Shown: piece after piece, positions 1 through 6,037 of the stretch | How the letters are laid out: each line of letters starts with the position of its first letter | How positions within the stretch are numbered: the first letter of the stretch is position 1 | Translations under genes and position numbers: made by a program | Origin: an uncultured Geobacter sp. | GTDB lineage: Bacteria; Desulfobacterota; Desulfuromonadia; Geobacterales; Geobacteraceae | DNA: 6,148 nucleotides | Assembly (NCBI GenBank): GCA_937886325.1 | Contig: CALABV010000019.1 | Coordinates: 1-6,148 of the forward strand | Reading direction: 5' to 3' | Notes under the pieces: generated by a model | The model's database searches: none | Told to the model about the DNA's origin: nothing | The model's input: only the letters and a program-made list of their open reading frames with translations

Positions 1-984
1 ATGTCCCAATGGTATCTGAGCTATAACGGACGGCAGGAAGGGCCCTTTGATCTTTCCCAGGCCCAGGAGCGGGTCAAGGCCGGTCCCGACGGGTATGCCT
101 GGCGTGAGGGGTATACGGATTGGGTCCCCATTTCCCAGGTTGCCGAGTTGACGGAGACGCAGGCGGGCATTCCCGCGCCGCCGCCGACGCGGCGGGGTTC
201 CGACGAAATCGACTTCAAGATCATGGGTTCGGAGATGCAGTTCGTGGAGATCGAGCTGGATCCGAACGAAAGCGTAATCGCCGAGGCGGGCGCCATGATG
301 TACAAGGACGCCTCCATCAGGATGGACGCCATCTTCGGCGACGGCTCCACCCAGGGCGGGAGCTTCACGGACAAGCTGTTCAGCGCGGGCAAACGCCTGC
401 TCACGGGCGAAAGCCTGTTCATGACCCTGTTCACCCACGCCGGGCAGGGAAAGGCGCGCGCGGCCTTTGCCGCACCGTATCCGGGCAACATCATTCCGGT
501 CACCCTCGCCAATCTGGGAGGGACCCTCATCTGCCAGAAGGACTGTTTTCTCTGTGCGGCCAAGGGCGTATCCATCGGCATCTTTTTCCAGCGGAGGATC
601 ATGACGGGCCTGTTCGGCGGGGAGGGGTTCATCATGGAAAAGCTGGACGGAGACGGGCTGGCGTTTCTCCATGCAGGCGGCACCGTGGTCGAGCGTATGC
701 TGAATCCGGGGGAAATCCTCCATGTGGATACCGGCTGCCTGGTGGCCATGGAGCCGACCGTTGATTTCGATATCCAGCAGGCGGGAAACATCAAGACAGC
801 CATGTTCGGCGGTGAGGGGCTGTTCTTCGCCCGCCTGGCAGGGCCCGGCAGGGTCTGGCTCCAGTCCCTCCCCTTCTCGCGCCTGGCAGGCCGCATGCTC
901 CAGGCGTCTCCCCAGCGGGGCGGCGGCAAGGACGAAGGATCGATCCTCGGCTCACTGGGCACACTAATCGGCGGAGATCGGTAA
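1..984 (+). CDS. GYF_2-AIM24 (TIGR00266-type) fusion protein
   Basis: This 327-residue protein has two parts. Residues 3-47 look like a bacterial GYF_2 (DUF4339) domain: WYLSYNGRQEGPF at the start, then a W34-R-E-G...W41 pattern; such domains are thought to bind peptides or partner proteins. A Pro/Arg-rich linker (about 55-67) leads to an AIM24/TIGR00266 domain (about 70-295), recognised by its repeated glycine-rich beta strands, including FGGEGF and the later MFGGEGLFF. In bacteria this family has no proven reaction; the yeast namesake is a mitochondrial inner-membrane protein. I see no signal peptide or convincing membrane helix, so a cytoplasmic or peripheral location is inferred. The glycine-rich tail (about 304-327) looks disordered. 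The ATG is at base 1, so the ribosome binding site lies outside the window, but the GYF_2 fold begins at once, which supports this start. It converges with the receiver remnant, 3 bp away, with no terminator between. Confidence 0.9.
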   Translation: MSQWYLSYNGRQEGPFDLSQAQERVKAGPDGYAWREGYTDWVPISQVAELTETQAGIPAPPPTRRGSDEIDFKIMGSEMQFVEIELDPNESVIAEAGAMMYKDASIRMDAIFGDGSTQGGSFTDKLFSAGKRLLTGESLFMTLFTHAGQGKARAAFAAPYPGNIIPVTLANLGGTLICQKDCFLCAAKGVSIGIFFQRRIMTGLFGGEGFIMEKLDGDGLAFLHAGGTVVERMLNPGEILHVDTGCLVAMEPTVDFDIQQAGNIKTAMFGGEGLFFARLAGPGRVWLQSLPFSRLAGRMLQASPQRGGGKDEGSILGSLGTLIGGDR

Positions 985-987
985 GGT

Positions 988-1362
988 TCATCCGTTCAGG
1001 GCCTCGCGCAGCTTTACGGCCAGGTCCTGAACGGAGAACGGTTTCTGCAGGAAGTGGACCCCCTCGTGGAGGACGCCGTGGTGTGCAACGGCCTCGGCGG
1101 TGTAACCGGACATGAAAAGGAATCTGAGATTCGGTCGCCGGGTCGCTATTTCCTTACAGAGGTCGCTGCCGCTCATGTCCGGCATGATCACGTCGGTGAG
1201 GAGCAGATCGATCTCGCCCGCATACTCATCGGAGAGGCGGAGCGCGTGATTCGGCCCGGACGCGGGAAGAACCGTGTAGCCGAGATCTTCCAGGAGCAGG
1301 GCGCCGAGATCAAGCAGTGAAGCCTCGTCCTCGACCAGCAGAACGGTTTCCGTGCCGGATAT
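988..1362 (-). pseudogene. Single receiver (REC) domain with ATA in place of a start codon
   Basis: Reading the minus strand from 1362 to a TGA at 990-988 gives 124 residues that form a complete CheY-like receiver. It has the acidic pair E11-D12 in LLVEDE, phospho-acceptor D57 in LLLTDVIMP, switch residue S85 in FMSGYT and K107 in QKPF. The fold would accept phosphate from a histidine kinase and has no output domain. No ATG, GTG or TTG precedes the first beta strand, and the frame is closed by a stop at 1422-1420. The codon at 1362-1360 is ATA, in the place where ATG would give Met-Ser-Gly-Thr-Glu-Thr, with an AGGT at 4 nt before it. A single G-to-A change in the start is therefore the simplest reading. 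The alternative is the leftover C-terminus of a hybrid histidine kinase, which this sequence type strongly resembles. An internal GTG at 1191 would keep only the second half. It follows the ABC-F gene by 49 nt. Confidence 0.75.
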
Positions 1363-1365
1363 GCT

Positions 1366-1396
1366 GACCTGCCGGGTTTTGAAGACCCGGCAGGTC
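1366..1396. repeat. Perfect 12-bp inverted repeat after the ABC-F gene
   Basis: GACCTGCCGGGT (1366-1377) and its exact reverse complement (1385-1396) enclose a 7-nt loop. The hairpin starts 15 nt beyond the ABC-F stop codon and ends just before the ATA of the receiver remnant. It would form a very stable GC-rich RNA stem. Neither strand has a T-run after it, so it is not a textbook intrinsic terminator. It may stop or stabilise the ABC-F message, or hide the ribosome binding site of the receiver, whose AGGT is inside the arm. Confidence 0.7.
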
Positions 1397-1411
1397 TCCG
1401 CAGTCCGGATA

Positions 1412-3049
1412 TTACAGGCTCAGTCCCCGATTGCCCCCGCTCATTTCGTCCCGCATCCGCGCCACATCCGCGTTTTCCAGGTACTCGTCAAAGCCCATCA
1501 CCCGGTCGATGAACCCGGCCGGGGTGATCTCCACGATACGGTTCGCCACCGTGGAGACGAATTCGTGGTCATGGGAGGCGAACAGCACCACCTCCGTAAA
1601 GGAGATCAGGCCGTTGTTGAGGGCGGTGATGGATTCCAGGTCCAGGTGGTTGGTCGGCTCGTCCAGCATGAGGGCGTTGGCGCCGGACAGCATCATCCGG
1701 GAGAGCATGCAGCGCACCCGCTCACCTCCGGAGAGAACGCTGGTCTTTTTCATCGCTTCCTCCCCGGAAAAGAGCATCCTGCCCAGGAAGCCCCGGGCGA
1801 ATGACTCTCCCTCCGTGGGAGGAGAAAACTGGCCGAGCCATTCGATGAGGTTCAGGTCGCTGGCGAAGTATTCGCTGTTGTCCTTGGGGAAATAGGCTGG
1901 AGTGATGGTCACTCCCCAGCGGAAGCTGCCGCTGTCCGGCTCCAGTTCCCCTGCCAGTATCTGGAACAGGGTCGTTTTCGCCAGGCTGTTGCCGCCGATG
2001 AAGGCAATTTTGTCCCCCTTGCGCACGGTGAGGGTCAGGTCGTTGAGTACGGGTATTCCGTCGATTTCCTTGGAAAGCCCCGCGATCTCCAGGATGACGT
2101 CGCCGCAGGGCCGTTCCGGCTTGAACACCACGTAGGGGTACTTGCGCGACGAGACCGGCATGTCCTCGATGGTCAACTTCTCCAGAAGCTTTTTCCGCGC
2201 GGTGGCCTGCTTGGCTTTGGAGGCGTTGGAGCTGAAACGCTGGATGAACTCCTTCAGCTCGTTGGCCTTGTCGGTGATCTTGCGGTTTTCGTCCTGCTTC
2301 TGCTTCAGGTGCAGTTGGCTCGCCTGGTACCAGAAGTCGTAATTCCCCACGTACACCTGGATGCGGCCGAAGTCGATGTCCGCGATGTGGGTGCAGACCT
2401 GATTCAGGAAGTGCCGGTCATGGGAAACGACGACCACCGTGTTGGGAAAACGGAACAGGAAGTCCTCCAGCCAGGCGATCGACTTCAGGTCCAGGTGGTT
2501 GGTCGGTTCGTCCAGGAGGAGCACGTCCGGGCTGCCGAACAGGGCCTGGGCCAGGAGAACCCGCACCTTTTCACCCCCTTCCAGTTCCTTCATCTTCTTA
2601 TGGCGCAGCTCCTCGGGGATGCCGAGGCCGTTGAGGAGCACGGCCGCCTCGGACTCGGCCTCGTAGCCGTTCATCTCGGCGAACTCCGCCTCCAGTTCGG
2701 CGGAGCGGATGCCGTCCTCTTCACTGAAATCGCCCTTGGAATAGATCTCCTCCCGCTCGGCCATGACCCGGTAGAGCCGGTCATGCCCCATGATGACGGT
2801 GTTGAAGACCGTCTCCTCGTCAAAGGCGAACTGGTCCTGGCGCAGCACGGCGATCCTCTCGCGGTTTCCCACGGAGATCTCACCTTTGTCCGGCTGGATC
2901 TCGCCGGACAGGATCTTGAGAAAGGTGGACTTGCCGGCGCCGTTGGCGCCGATCAACCCGTAGCAGTTGCCAGGCGTGAACTTCATGTTCACGTCCTTGA
3001 ATAAGACCCTCTTGCCGTAGGAGAGGGTCACGTTGGTTGCGCAGATCAT
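1412..3049 (-). CDS. ybiT: ABC-F family ATPase, YbiT subfamily
   Basis: This is a 545-residue soluble protein with two ATP-binding domains and no membrane segment. ABC-F proteins bind the ribosomal E site and help stalled or drug-bound ribosomes. NBD1 has Walker A GANGAGKST (34-42), signature LEGGE (156-160), Walker B LLLDEP with E181 and switch H210. A charged linker (about 240-315), including RFSSNASKAKQAT, is the ribosome-contacting arm. NBD2 has signature LSGGE (439-443), Walker B with E464 and H493. Its Walker A (352-360) reads GGNSLAKTT, lacking the usual fourth and sixth position glycines. The stretches LRQDQFAF, TVIMGH and SHDRHFLNQVCTH match what I know of E. coli YbiT (about 530 residues). 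The ATG at 3049 is chosen because it begins the first beta strand and has AAGGGAG 9 nt before it. A GTG 12 codons upstream sits inside a terminator stem and is rejected. The leader terminator suggests regulated read-through. Confidence 0.93.
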   Translation of the reverse strand: MICATNVTLSYGKRVLFKDVNMKFTPGNCYGLIGANGAGKSTFLKILSGEIQPDKGEISVGNRERIAVLRQDQFAFDEETVFNTVIMGHDRLYRVMAEREEIYSKGDFSEEDGIRSAELEAEFAEMNGYEAESEAAVLLNGLGIPEELRHKKMKELEGGEKVRVLLAQALFGSPDVLLLDEPTNHLDLKSIAWLEDFLFRFPNTVVVVSHDRHFLNQVCTHIADIDFGRIQVYVGNYDFWYQASQLHLKQKQDENRKITDKANELKEFIQRFSSNASKAKQATARKKLLEKLTIEDMPVSSRKYPYVVFKPERPCGDVILEIAGLSKEIDGIPVLNDLTLTVRKGDKIAFIGGNSLAKTTLFQILAGELEPDSGSFRWGVTITPAYFPKDNSEYFASDLNLIEWLGQFSPPTEGESFARGFLGRMLFSGEEAMKKTSVLSGGERVRCMLSRMMLSGANALMLDEPTNHLDLESITALNNGLISFTEVVLFASHDHEFVSTVANRIVEITPAGFIDRVMGFDEYLENADVARMRDEMSGGNRGLSL

Positions 3050-3058
3050 GCTTGGAAA

Positions 3059-3065
3059 CTCCCTT
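3059..3065 (-). promoter_or_regulatory. Ribosome binding site of the ABC-F gene
   Basis: The minus strand reads AAGGGAG, 9 nt before the ATG at 3049. It decides the start in favour of this ATG over the upstream in-frame GTG. It begins only a few bases after the T-run of the leader terminator. Confidence 0.8.
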
Positions 3066-3069
3066 TGTG

Positions 3070-3104
3070 AAAAATAAAAAACCACAGGGTCGGACCCTGT
3101 GGTT
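3070..3104 (-). terminator. Intrinsic terminator in the leader of the ABC-F gene
   Basis: On the minus strand an 11-bp perfect stem (AACCACAGGGT and its complement, 3080-3104) with a 3-nt loop is followed by a run of ten bases that are all T but one (3079-3070). There is no T-run on the plus side, so it acts on minus-strand transcripts only. It can end transcription of the RhuM gene, whose stop is about 97 nt upstream. Because only about 20 nt remain before the ABC-F start, any promoter for that gene must lie before this terminator, which makes it a candidate attenuator. Confidence 0.88.
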
Positions 3105-3117
3105 CAGGTGATGAATA

Positions 3118-3147
3118 TATATAGCATTTACGGCGTGTGGGGGGCAA
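3118..3147 (-). promoter_or_regulatory. Probable promoter of the ABC-F gene
   Basis: Minus-strand TTGCCC (3147-3142) as -35 and TATATA (3123-3118) as -10 are 18 nt apart, and TG one base before the -10 gives an extended -10 element. The start of transcription would be near 3111, only about 7 nt before the terminator stem. The TA repeat leaves the exact -10 register open. Confidence 0.5.
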
Positions 3148-3200
3148 TGCTTTTTTCGATTTGGAAAAGGCGCCGCGAAATTAATTGAATACGGCCGCGG

Positions 3201-4190
3201 TCAGTCGTTCTTGCGGTTGATCAGGTTCACAACCACCTTGACGATGGTATCCTTCTCTTCCGGGCGACTCTCGGCAATGAGCAGGGTCAAAGCGACCAGG
3301 GCGTTGTCAGCCAGGCGTTTGCTGCCGTCCGGTCGATACAGAATACCGTTCATGCCAAGGAAGTAGATGAACAGCGCGGCAGCAATCCGTTTGTTGCCGT
3401 CGCTGAAGGCGTGGTTCTTTACGATGAAGTACAGGAGGTTGCCGGCTTTTTCCTCGACGCTGGGATAGAGCTCTTCGCCGCCGAAGGTCTGGTAGATGGC
3501 GCCAAGGGCGCTCTTGAACCCCTGGTCCTTTTCGATACCGAAGAGTCCGTCAAATTCACCTTTCATTGTGGCGACGATCCTCATGGCTTCGTCGTATTCG
3601 ATGACATGCAGCGCCTGCCGGGTGATTTCCTCGATGGCCAGGGTACCGTGGTCGTAGCGGTCCAGCAGCGTCAGGGCGTAGGCAAAGTCGGTGATGACCC
3701 GCAGCACATCCTTGCCGGTTTCGCTGACCAGTTCCTGATTGGAGAGAGTGCGGGCCAGAAGTTCCACCGTCCGGCGCATATCGGCGAGTTTTTCGGATTG
3801 TTCGCGGAGACGTTGTTCGTTTATCGTGTAGCCGCTGACGATATGTTCACGCAGTACCCGCGTGGCCCACTGGCGGAACCTGGTTGCCTGATAGCTGTTT
3901 ATCCGATACCCTACGGCGATAATTGCGTCGAGGTTGTAGTATCTGGTCTTGTATTTTTTTCCGTCAGCGGCAGTTGTTTCCAAAATGGAAATAACTGAAT
4001 CTTCAACCAGTTCAAGGGAAGCGAAAATGTTTTTCAAATGCTTGTTGATTGCGGGAACCTGAACCGCAAACAGTTCCGCCAGCGCCTTCTGGGTCAGCCA
4101 GACGGTTTCCCGATCGAGATGGACTTCCAAAGCAGATGTGCCGTCTGGGCTCTGGTAAATGATGATGTCATTGGTCTTGTTGGATGCCAT
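3201..4190 (-). CDS. rhuM: RhuM family protein with Fic/Doc-like C-terminal domain
   Basis: This 329-residue protein matches the virulence RhuM family. The N-terminal half (about 8-120) contains a helix-turn-helix-like stretch, WLTQKALAELFAVQVPAI (31-48), and a conserved YYNLDAIIAVGYR segment, suggesting DNA binding as in phage KilA-N/ORF6N-type proteins. A charged helix (about 122-150) links it to a Fic/Doc-like fold. That part carries HAFSDGNKRIAA (260-271), encoded at 3378-3413. Fic enzymes attach AMP to proteins and Doc phosphorylates EF-Tu. The NKR form is closer to Doc, and the last arginine of the classic Fic motif is replaced by alanine, so the activity cannot be read from sequence. 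No antitoxin gene is adjacent. The ATG at 4190 has GGGA 7 nt upstream, and a good promoter lies at 4265-4293. Base composition is AT-richer than in neighbouring genes, especially in the N-terminal coding part, which suggests recent acquisition. The length is normal for RhuM and no frameshift is seen. Confidence 0.9.
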   Translation of the reverse strand: MASNKTNDIIIYQSPDGTSALEVHLDRETVWLTQKALAELFAVQVPAINKHLKNIFASLELVEDSVISILETTAADGKKYKTRYYNLDAIIAVGYRINSYQATRFRQWATRVLREHIVSGYTINEQRLREQSEKLADMRRTVELLARTLSNQELVSETGKDVLRVITDFAYALTLLDRYDHGTLAIEEITRQALHVIEYDEAMRIVATMKGEFDGLFGIEKDQGFKSALGAIYQTFGGEELYPSVEEKAGNLLYFIVKNHAFSDGNKRIAAALFIYFLGMNGILYRPDGSKRLADNALVALTLLIAESRPEEKDTIVKVVVNLINRKND

Positions 4191-4264
4191 GGGTAAATCC
4201 CGTGCGTTCGGGCAGGAAATCAGAGATACCGTGATACAGGTACAAACAATATGCCTTCTGGCTG

Positions 4265-4293
4265 ATTGTATCGGCCGAACTCAAAACGAACAA
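4265..4293 (-). promoter_or_regulatory. Sigma70-type promoter of the RhuM gene
   Basis: Minus-strand TTGTTC (4293-4288) and TACAAT (4270-4265) are separated by exactly 17 nt; the -10 matches the consensus at five of six positions. Transcription would start near 4258, leaving a leader of about 68 nt. The DNA just upstream (about 4289-4323) is very AT-rich and could serve as an UP element. Confidence 0.6.
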
Positions 4294-4306
4294 TATTTAT
4301 TTAATG

Positions 4307-4323
4307 CATATAATGTCATATAA
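4307..4323. repeat. Two direct CATATAA repeats upstream of the RhuM promoter
   Basis: CATATAA occurs at 4307-4313 and 4317-4323, offset by 10 bp, so both copies face the same side of the helix. They lie just upstream of the RhuM -35 element. They could be a regulator site or simply part of an AT-rich upstream element. Confidence 0.35.
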
Positions 4324-4348
4324 GAGAACTCTGTACCCTTCCTTCACC

Positions 4349-5359
4349 CTACGTCACGCACAGGTAATCAACCCCTTCCACGAAACCCGCGCCATCAGCC
4401 CACTTCCGTATCTGATGTCGCGCACCGCGGGTACCCACGGTCACCAGCATCTTCACCCCGTCTCCCGCCGTCACCTCGTGGGCGGCGGAGACCGGCGCGC
4501 CGTGGAGGATTCGGCCGATCTTCCTCGGATCCACGTCGACCCATCCGGCCACCCGGATTCCCTCGCCCTGCAACGTGCGGCTCCAGGCCCGTCCTTCCAG
4601 GCCTGCCCCGGCCAGCAGCACTTCCTCTACTCCGCTGAGGAACCGGCGTTTCAGGTGATGGGCCTTGCAGGCTCGAAACGCCGCTGCCGTGTATTCCGGA
4701 AGGGTGCGGGTGGCCCGCTCCGGGCGTTCCCGCCAGAAGAAGAGGGTTTGGGGAAGCCGCCCGAAGCGGGTCCCGGCCGCGGCCAGCCGCAGCCAGAGGT
4801 CGTAGTCCTCGGCCCAGCCCCGCTCATGGTAGCCGCCCACGGACAGCACCTCGTCCCTGCGGAACAGGACGCTGGGGTGGACGAACGGCGACTCCACGAA
4901 CAGGTCGCGGAGGATGTCGTCATGGGAAGAGAGGCCGTTCTGCCAGGCTTCGTACGCGGCCATCCCCGCTCCCAGTCCGGAGCGGGGGAAGGAGCGGAAG
5001 TCGCACGCCAGGAGGCCGACCGAGGGGTTGCCCGACAGAAAGGACGCCTGGAGTTCCAGCCGCCGGGGGTGGGAGATGTCGTCGGCGTCCATGCGGGCTA
5101 CGAGGGGGGCGCGGCAGGCATCGAGCCCGGCGTTCAGGGCCGGAACCAGTCCCCGCGCCGACGGCCGAAGGACCCGGACCCTCGGGTCGCGTTGCGCAGC
5201 CCCGGCCAGGATAGCCGGGGTGGCGTCACAGGATCCATCATCTACGGCCACCAGTTCCCAATCGGTAAACGTCTGGCGGAAGATGGAATCCAGGGCCGCC
5301 GGGAGGAACCGCTCCTCATTACGCACCGGGAGGAGTATGGAAACAGCCGGAGTTTTCAT
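4349..5359 (-). CDS. Family 2 glycosyltransferase with C-terminal Rossmann-like domain
   Basis: This 336-residue cytoplasmic enzyme belongs to GT2 (GT-A fold), which moves a sugar from a nucleotide-sugar donor to an acceptor, usually for surface polysaccharides or glycolipids. Seen directly are SILLPVRNE at the N-terminus, VDDGS (39-43), the metal-binding MDADD (90-94, DxD at 91-93) and AEDYDLWLRL with E184-D185 as likely catalytic-base region. After the GT-A core (about 5-225) comes an extra segment (about 244-336) starting EEVLLAGAGLEGR, with G251-A-G253 and G256, then a second strand ending VDVDP (274-278). This resembles a Rossmann nucleotide-binding fold such as the N-terminal part of PglD-like proteins; its ligand is unknown. 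No membrane helix is seen. The ATG lies 3 nt after the stop of the MarC-family gene and has only a weak ribosome binding site, so translational coupling is likely. Donor and acceptor sugars cannot be told from the sequence, and no other polysaccharide genes are in the window. Confidence 0.9.
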   Translation of the reverse strand: MKTPAVSILLPVRNEERFLPAALDSIFRQTFTDWELVAVDDGSCDATPAILAGAAQRDPRVRVLRPSARGLVPALNAGLDACRAPLVARMDADDISHPRRLELQASFLSGNPSVGLLACDFRSFPRSGLGAGMAAYEAWQNGLSSHDDILRDLFVESPFVHPSVLFRRDEVLSVGGYHERGWAEDYDLWLRLAAAGTRFGRLPQTLFFWRERPERATRTLPEYTAAAFRACKAHHLKRRFLSGVEEVLLAGAGLEGRAWSRTLQGEGIRVAGWVDVDPRKIGRILHGAPVSAAHEVTAGDGVKMLVTVGTRGARHQIRKWADGAGFVEGVDYLCVT

Positions 5360-5362
5360 TGA

Positions 5363-5989
5363 TCATCCAAGGCCCGGCAGAAGCTTGACGATCCCCTTGG
5401 CGAAAAACTCGACCGCGATGGAGGCAAGAAGAAGGCCCATGAGGCGACTGACGATGCTGAGTCCCAGGGGCCCGATGAGCTTGCCGATCCTGGTTGCCAG
5501 CCGGAGGATGATCCAGGTGATGAAGGAGGCGGCGGCAACGCAGAGGATGATCAGCCCGATATGAAGGGGGCTTGCGGCCAGATTCGCGTAGATAATGATG
5601 GTGGAGATGGAGCCGGGACCGGCCAGGAGGGGCACGGACAGGGGAACCACGGCCACGCTGCGCAGGTCCGGTACGGCCCCTGACGATTCACCCTTGTCCG
5701 CTGATTCCTTGGCGAACATCATGGAGACCGCCATCAGAAGCAGCAGGATGCTGCCGCCCACCTGGAAGGAAGCGATGCTGATGCCGAAAAGCTGGAGCAC
5801 CGTCTCTCCCACCAGTGCTGTGAGCGCCAGTACGCCGCCCACCGCCAGGCCGACGGTGCGTGCTATCTTTTTCCGTTCCGGCTCCGTAGAGTTCCCGGTG
5901 ACGGAGAGAAACACCGGCAGCACTCCGAAAGGGTTGAGGATGGCGAGAATGGCGATGAAAATCTTTACATACTCGGAGAGTTCCAGCAT
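5363..5989 (-). CDS. MarC/UPF0056 (NAAT) family integral membrane protein
   Basis: This 208-residue protein has the hydrophobic pattern of a six-helix inner-membrane protein, with segments near 8-29, 46-65, 70-92, 113-136, 142-162 and 180-204. Family features are visible: AILNPFGVLPVFL (16-28), a charged loop with PERKKIAR (37-44), PLLAGPGSISTIIIY (120-134) and RLMGLLLASIAVEFF (182-196). Length is normal for the family (about 200-215). MarC proteins were once linked to multiple antibiotic resistance, a link later withdrawn for E. coli marC. A few relatives have been reported to transport amino acids, so the substrate here is unknown. The ATG at 5989 has AGGAG 6 nt upstream, which fixes the start. 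A sigma70-type promoter lies at 6047-6075. It is the first gene of a probable two-gene unit with the glycosyltransferase, 3 nt downstream. I see no functional reason for that pairing. Confidence 0.93.
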   Translation of the reverse strand: MLELSEYVKIFIAILAILNPFGVLPVFLSVTGNSTEPERKKIARTVGLAVGGVLALTALVGETVLQLFGISIASFQVGGSILLLLMAVSMMFAKESADKGESSGAVPDLRSVAVVPLSVPLLAGPGSISTIIIYANLAASPLHIGLIILCVAAASFITWIILRLATRIGKLIGPLGLSIVSRLMGLLLASIAVEFFAKGIVKLLPGLG

Positions 5990-5995
5990 GGGAGG

Positions 5996-6000
5996 CTCCT
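5996..6000 (-). promoter_or_regulatory. Ribosome binding site of the MarC-family gene
   Basis: Minus-strand AGGAG lies 6 nt before the ATG at 5989. It is a strong, well-placed site, unlike the weak one before the downstream glycosyltransferase gene. Confidence 0.8.
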
Positions 6001-6036
6001 CGCGGAATGTCGCGGAAAATCGGCGAAGCGTCGGAA
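6001..6036. repeat. Short repeats at about 10-bp spacing in the MarC leader
   Basis: CGCGGAA occurs at 6001-6007 and 6011-6017. Looser copies follow at 6021-6027 (CGGCGAA) and 6030-6036 (GTCGGAA). The spacing is close to one helical turn. They lie between the predicted transcription start and the ribosome binding site. They may be protein-binding sites in DNA or repeated motifs in the leader RNA; only the first two copies are exact. Confidence 0.4.
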
Positions 6037-6037
6037 T

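Noticed and set aside
21..962. 313-residue minus-strand frame opposite the GYF_2-AIM24 gene
   Set aside because: Antisense shadow with low-complexity Pro/Arg/Ser content and no domain; the plus-strand frame has two recognised domains.
1054..1320. 88-residue plus-strand frame over the receiver region
   Set aside because: It mirrors the minus-strand receiver, whose translation shows clear family motifs; the plus-strand product shows none.
3050..3085. Longer ABC-F reading frame starting at a GTG (3085), adding 12 residues
   Set aside because: The GTG lies inside the terminator stem, has no ribosome binding site, and the extra residues do not belong to the ABC fold; the ATG at 3049 has AAGGGAG at 9 nt.
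3104..3127. Seven-residue mini-ORF (Met-Leu-Tyr-Ile-Phe-Ile-Thr, stop) ending right at the terminator stem, a possible leader peptide
   Set aside because: It has no ribosome binding site and overlaps the better-supported -10 element, so its ATG would be upstream of the predicted transcript start. It would regain interest if the start maps further upstream.
3165..3205. Possible weak terminator just after the RhuM stop (CCGCG/CGCGG, 5-bp stem)
   Set aside because: Five pairs with an 18-nt AT-rich loop and a poor T-run; the strong terminator at 3070-3104 serves the purpose.
4191..4348. Search for a small antitoxin gene or attachment-site repeats beside the RhuM gene
   Set aside because: No open frame with a ribosome binding site was found in this 158-bp gap, and I found no direct repeat shared with the other flank (3105-3200) longer than a few bases.
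4304..5362. 352-residue plus-strand frame opposite the glycosyltransferase
   Set aside because: GC-rich antisense shadow; the minus strand encodes DDGS, DxD and ED motifs of GT2, and the plus-strand product has no recognisable domain.
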